In this document: piece by piece, positions 5,461 to 6,800 of the stretch
How the letters are laid out: every line of letters starts with the position of its first letter
How positions within the stretch are numbered: the stretch's first letter is position 1
Source of the DNA: SIG78 sp045587205
Lineage (GTDB): Bacteria; Verrucomicrobiota; Lentisphaeria; Victivallales; Victivallaceae
NCBI GenBank assembly: GCA_045587205.1
Contig: JAZNBV010000116.1
Location: 1 to 6,800 of the forward strand
Length of the DNA: 6,800 nt
Direction of reading: 5' to 3'
The notes under the pieces: model-generated
Told to the model about the DNA's origin: nothing
Seen by the model: only the letters and a program-made list of their open reading frames with translations
Databases searched by the model: none
Position numbers and translations under genes: made by a program

Positions 5461-6531
5461 ATGGAAAAAGTCAAGTATGGTCTGATCGGTTTCGGCGGTA
5501 TTGCCGAAAATCGTATTGCCAAAGAAGGTTTTGCCTGTGACAAGGCGCGTTTTGCGGAACTTGAAAACGCGGTTCTCGTGGGTGCCACCGACGTGAATCC
5601 GGCGCGTAAAGCCGCTGCCGAAGCATTGAACCTCAAGTGGTACAACTCCAGCGAAGAAATGATCGCGGATCCGGAACTCGATGCCATCTATGTGGCAACC
5701 AACAACGCCACCCACGCCAAGCTGGCGATTGCCGCGCTCAAGGCAGGTAAGCACGTTATTACCGAAAAGCCGATGGCAACCAGCATTGCCGATGCCAGAA
5801 AGATGGTCGAAACTGCCAAAAAGATGAAGCTCTCGCTCTCGGTTGACCATATGATGACCAACAACATCTACAACATCAAGGCGCGCAAAGTGGTTGCCGC
5901 CGGCAAGCTGGGCACTGTGAACGATGCCTGCTTCCATATGGAATTTGCTTTCGGTTACGATCCGGCGGAAGCCGCTTCGTGGCGCTGCAGCAACATCAAG
6001 GAAATGGGCGGCCCGATCGGCGACGTGGCAAGCCACTGTTTCTATGTGGCTGAATACATTTTCAACTCCACCGTGGAATGGGTTGCCGCAGCCTATCTGC
6101 CCAAACTTATGGACATCAAAGCCGAAGACGGCGCCTATATCAAGTTCGGTATGGCCAACGGCATTGTTGCCAGCGCCAAAGTTGCGTTCAGCGAAATGCG
6201 CGGCGGTCTGGCCGGTACCCTGACCAATCTGGGTTACGAAATCTACGGCAGCGATGCTGTTCTGCGCGGCTACGGCACAATGTTCCAGCTTTCCGGCTAC
6301 GAAGATGAGCCGATCAAAATGCGCCTTGAACTGGATAACGGCAAGACCCAGAAGAAACTGGCTCCCGGCAAAGTCCAGAACATCTATCAGGCACTGATCA
6401 CCAAACACGCCAAGAGCGTGCTTTCCAAGCGCCCGCTGAACGCGATCGACGGCCTGCGCAACCTGGAACTCTGCGACGCGGCTCACAAATCCGCCCGTTG
6501 CGGCGGCAAGAAAATCTCGATCGTCAAGTAA
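5461..6531 (+). CDS. Gfo/Idh/MocA-family NAD(P)-dependent oxidoreductase
   Basis: The 356-aa length is typical for this family of sugar, inositol and related alcohol dehydrogenases. Seen: an N-terminal Rossmann fold with GLIGFGGIA (7-15), the sequence AIYVATNNATHAKLA leading to TEKP (101-104) with the conserved K103, then SVDHMMTNN. The C-terminal domain carries GGPIGDVASH (183-192), giving D188 and H192, the likely catalytic pair with K103. There is no signal peptide, so the enzyme should be cytosolic. The ATG at 5461 has AAAGG (5447-5451) at 9-nt spacing. An upstream in-frame TTG (5422) would add 13 residues with a weaker ribosome site. The coding sequence is strongly biased to C- and G-ending codons, unlike the AT-rich genes at the left end, suggesting high expression. 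Substrate cannot be read from sequence: the family covers many sugars and cyclitols and no catabolic partner lies next to it. Confidence 0.92.
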   Translation: MEKVKYGLIGFGGIAENRIAKEGFACDKARFAELENAVLVGATDVNPARKAAAEALNLKWYNSSEEMIADPELDAIYVATNNATHAKLAIAALKAGKHVITEKPMATSIADARKMVETAKKMKLSLSVDHMMTNNIYNIKARKVVAAGKLGTVNDACFHMEFAFGYDPAEAASWRCSNIKEMGGPIGDVASHCFYVAEYIFNSTVEWVAAAYLPKLMDIKAEDGAYIKFGMANGIVASAKVAFSEMRGGLAGTLTNLGYEIYGSDAVLRGYGTMFQLSGYEDEPIKMRLELDNGKTQKKLAPGKVQNIYQALITKHAKSVLSKRPLNAIDGLRNLELCDAAHKSARCGGKKISIVK

Positions 6532-6551
6532 GAGATTTTTCTGAACATAAA

Positions 6552-6598
6552 GGGGGGGTGTTGCATAACTTCAAAAAAGTTTGCAACCCCCTTTTTTC
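6552..6598 (+). terminator. Rho-independent terminator of the oxidoreductase gene
   Basis: A run of seven G (6552-6558) and GTTGCA pair with TGCAAC and CCCCC (6587-6591), with an inner AACTT/AAGTT extension and a small TG-side bulge. Six T (6592-6597) follow directly. It starts 20 nt after the stop codon. Confidence 0.9.
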
Positions 6599-6679
6599 TT
6601 TCGCTCTGTTCCCGACTTGGGTAGGTAAATAAAAGCTATATGATTAACTTTTGTGTGGAAATCTTTTTAAAACTTGAAG

Positions 6680-6716
6680 GGCATTTATCTTTTTGCGTTG
6701 CAAAAAGATAAATGCC
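6680..6716. repeat. Perfect 17-bp inverted repeat (hairpin, 3-nt loop)
   Basis: The arm GGCATTTATCTTTTTGC (6680-6696) is followed by GTT and its exact complement (6700-6716). No T tract follows on either strand outside the stem, so it is not a canonical terminator. It could be an mRNA-stabilising or REP-like hairpin. Confidence 0.85.
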
Positions 6717-6746
6717 AAGAAAAGGTTTGGAAAAAAGCGGTGGAGT

Positions 6747-6799
6747 TTGAGGAGGGGAAAAAGGACCGACCCAGCAAAAGGTCTTTTTCCCCTCCTCAA
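6747..6799. repeat. Long inverted repeat at the window edge
   Basis: The left arm (6747-6767, starting TTGAGGAGGGG) pairs with the right arm (6780-6799, ending CCCCTCCTCAA) over about 20 bp with a single bulged G. The loop is 12 nt (6768-6779). Arms are strictly purine-rich and pyrimidine-rich over most of their length. It may be a terminator or boundary structure for a gene beyond the window. Confidence 0.8.
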
Positions 6800-6800
6800 T

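Larger units (their letters stand above)
6599..6800. other. Non-coding right flank with two long hairpins
   Basis: No supported gene is present. The only short frame (6640-6711, 23 codons) lacks a ribosome site. The stretch is dominated by two long inverted repeats, listed separately. Any flanking gene lies beyond the window. Confidence 0.5.

Noticed and set aside
5452..6486. Long minus-strand open frame opposite the oxidoreductase gene
   Set aside because: It is the antisense shadow of a strongly codon-biased gene; the plus strand carries the intact Gfo/Idh motifs.
6640..6711. 23-codon open frame
   Set aside because: There is no ribosome site, and its second half is simply the left arm and part of the right arm of the 17-bp hairpin.

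Overview
The window is chromosomal DNA from a bacterium with moderate GC content. It carries a lysine/peptidoglycan-precursor gene, a tRNA-modification gene, one tRNA gene and several accessory genes. No gene here fixes the taxon. The short-type diaminopimelate decarboxylase, the small zinc-ribbon membrane protein, the solitary DUF4143 ATPase and the hairpin-rich intergenic DNA would suit a gut or anaerobic Gram-negative of the PVC/Lentisphaerota or Bacteroidota kind. That is an impression, not a demonstrated placement.

Left part (1-2348): an AT-rich, accessory-looking stretch. A DUF4143-type AAA ATPase lies on the minus strand (255-1415). It is divergent from a plus-strand gene for a small four-helix membrane protein with an N-terminal four-cysteine zinc ribbon (1725-2348). 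The 309-bp spacer holds a good promoter for each gene, plus an 11-bp AT-rich perfect palindrome and other short repeats.

Middle (2349-2860): no gene. This is the most unusual stretch. From about 2459 to 2706 it is a chain of small, mostly perfect palindromes of unrelated sequence. Many are separated by the same 7-mer, GCTTCAT, which reads in reverse orientation (ATGAAGC) in the second half. Next comes a GC-rich element of about 115 bp (2707-2822) with imperfect inverted ends. Its left end is an exact 15-bp copy of the 3' end of the neighbouring tRNA gene. A rho-independent terminator (2829-2855) follows.

Operon (2861-5259, all minus strand, transcribed right to left): cupin protein, lysA (diaminopimelate decarboxylase), tsaB (t6A tRNA modification) and tRNA-Leu(UAA), with gaps of 22, 9 and 18 nt. 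The terminator at 2829-2855 closes the unit.

Right part (5260-6800): a 201-bp divergent intergenic region, then a Gfo/Idh/MocA-family NAD(P)-dependent oxidoreductase on the plus strand (5461-6531) with a strong intrinsic terminator. The last 200 bp hold no gene but contain a perfect 17-bp-stem hairpin and a second long hairpin at the window edge.

The cupin-lysA-tsaB-tRNA genes probably share a transcript. LysA and TsaB serve different core pathways, so the grouping looks like housekeeping co-transcription rather than one pathway. I see no CRISPR array, rRNA, transposase, integrase or complete mobile element. The candidate for something undescribed is the palindrome array together with the tRNA-end-derived element beside it.
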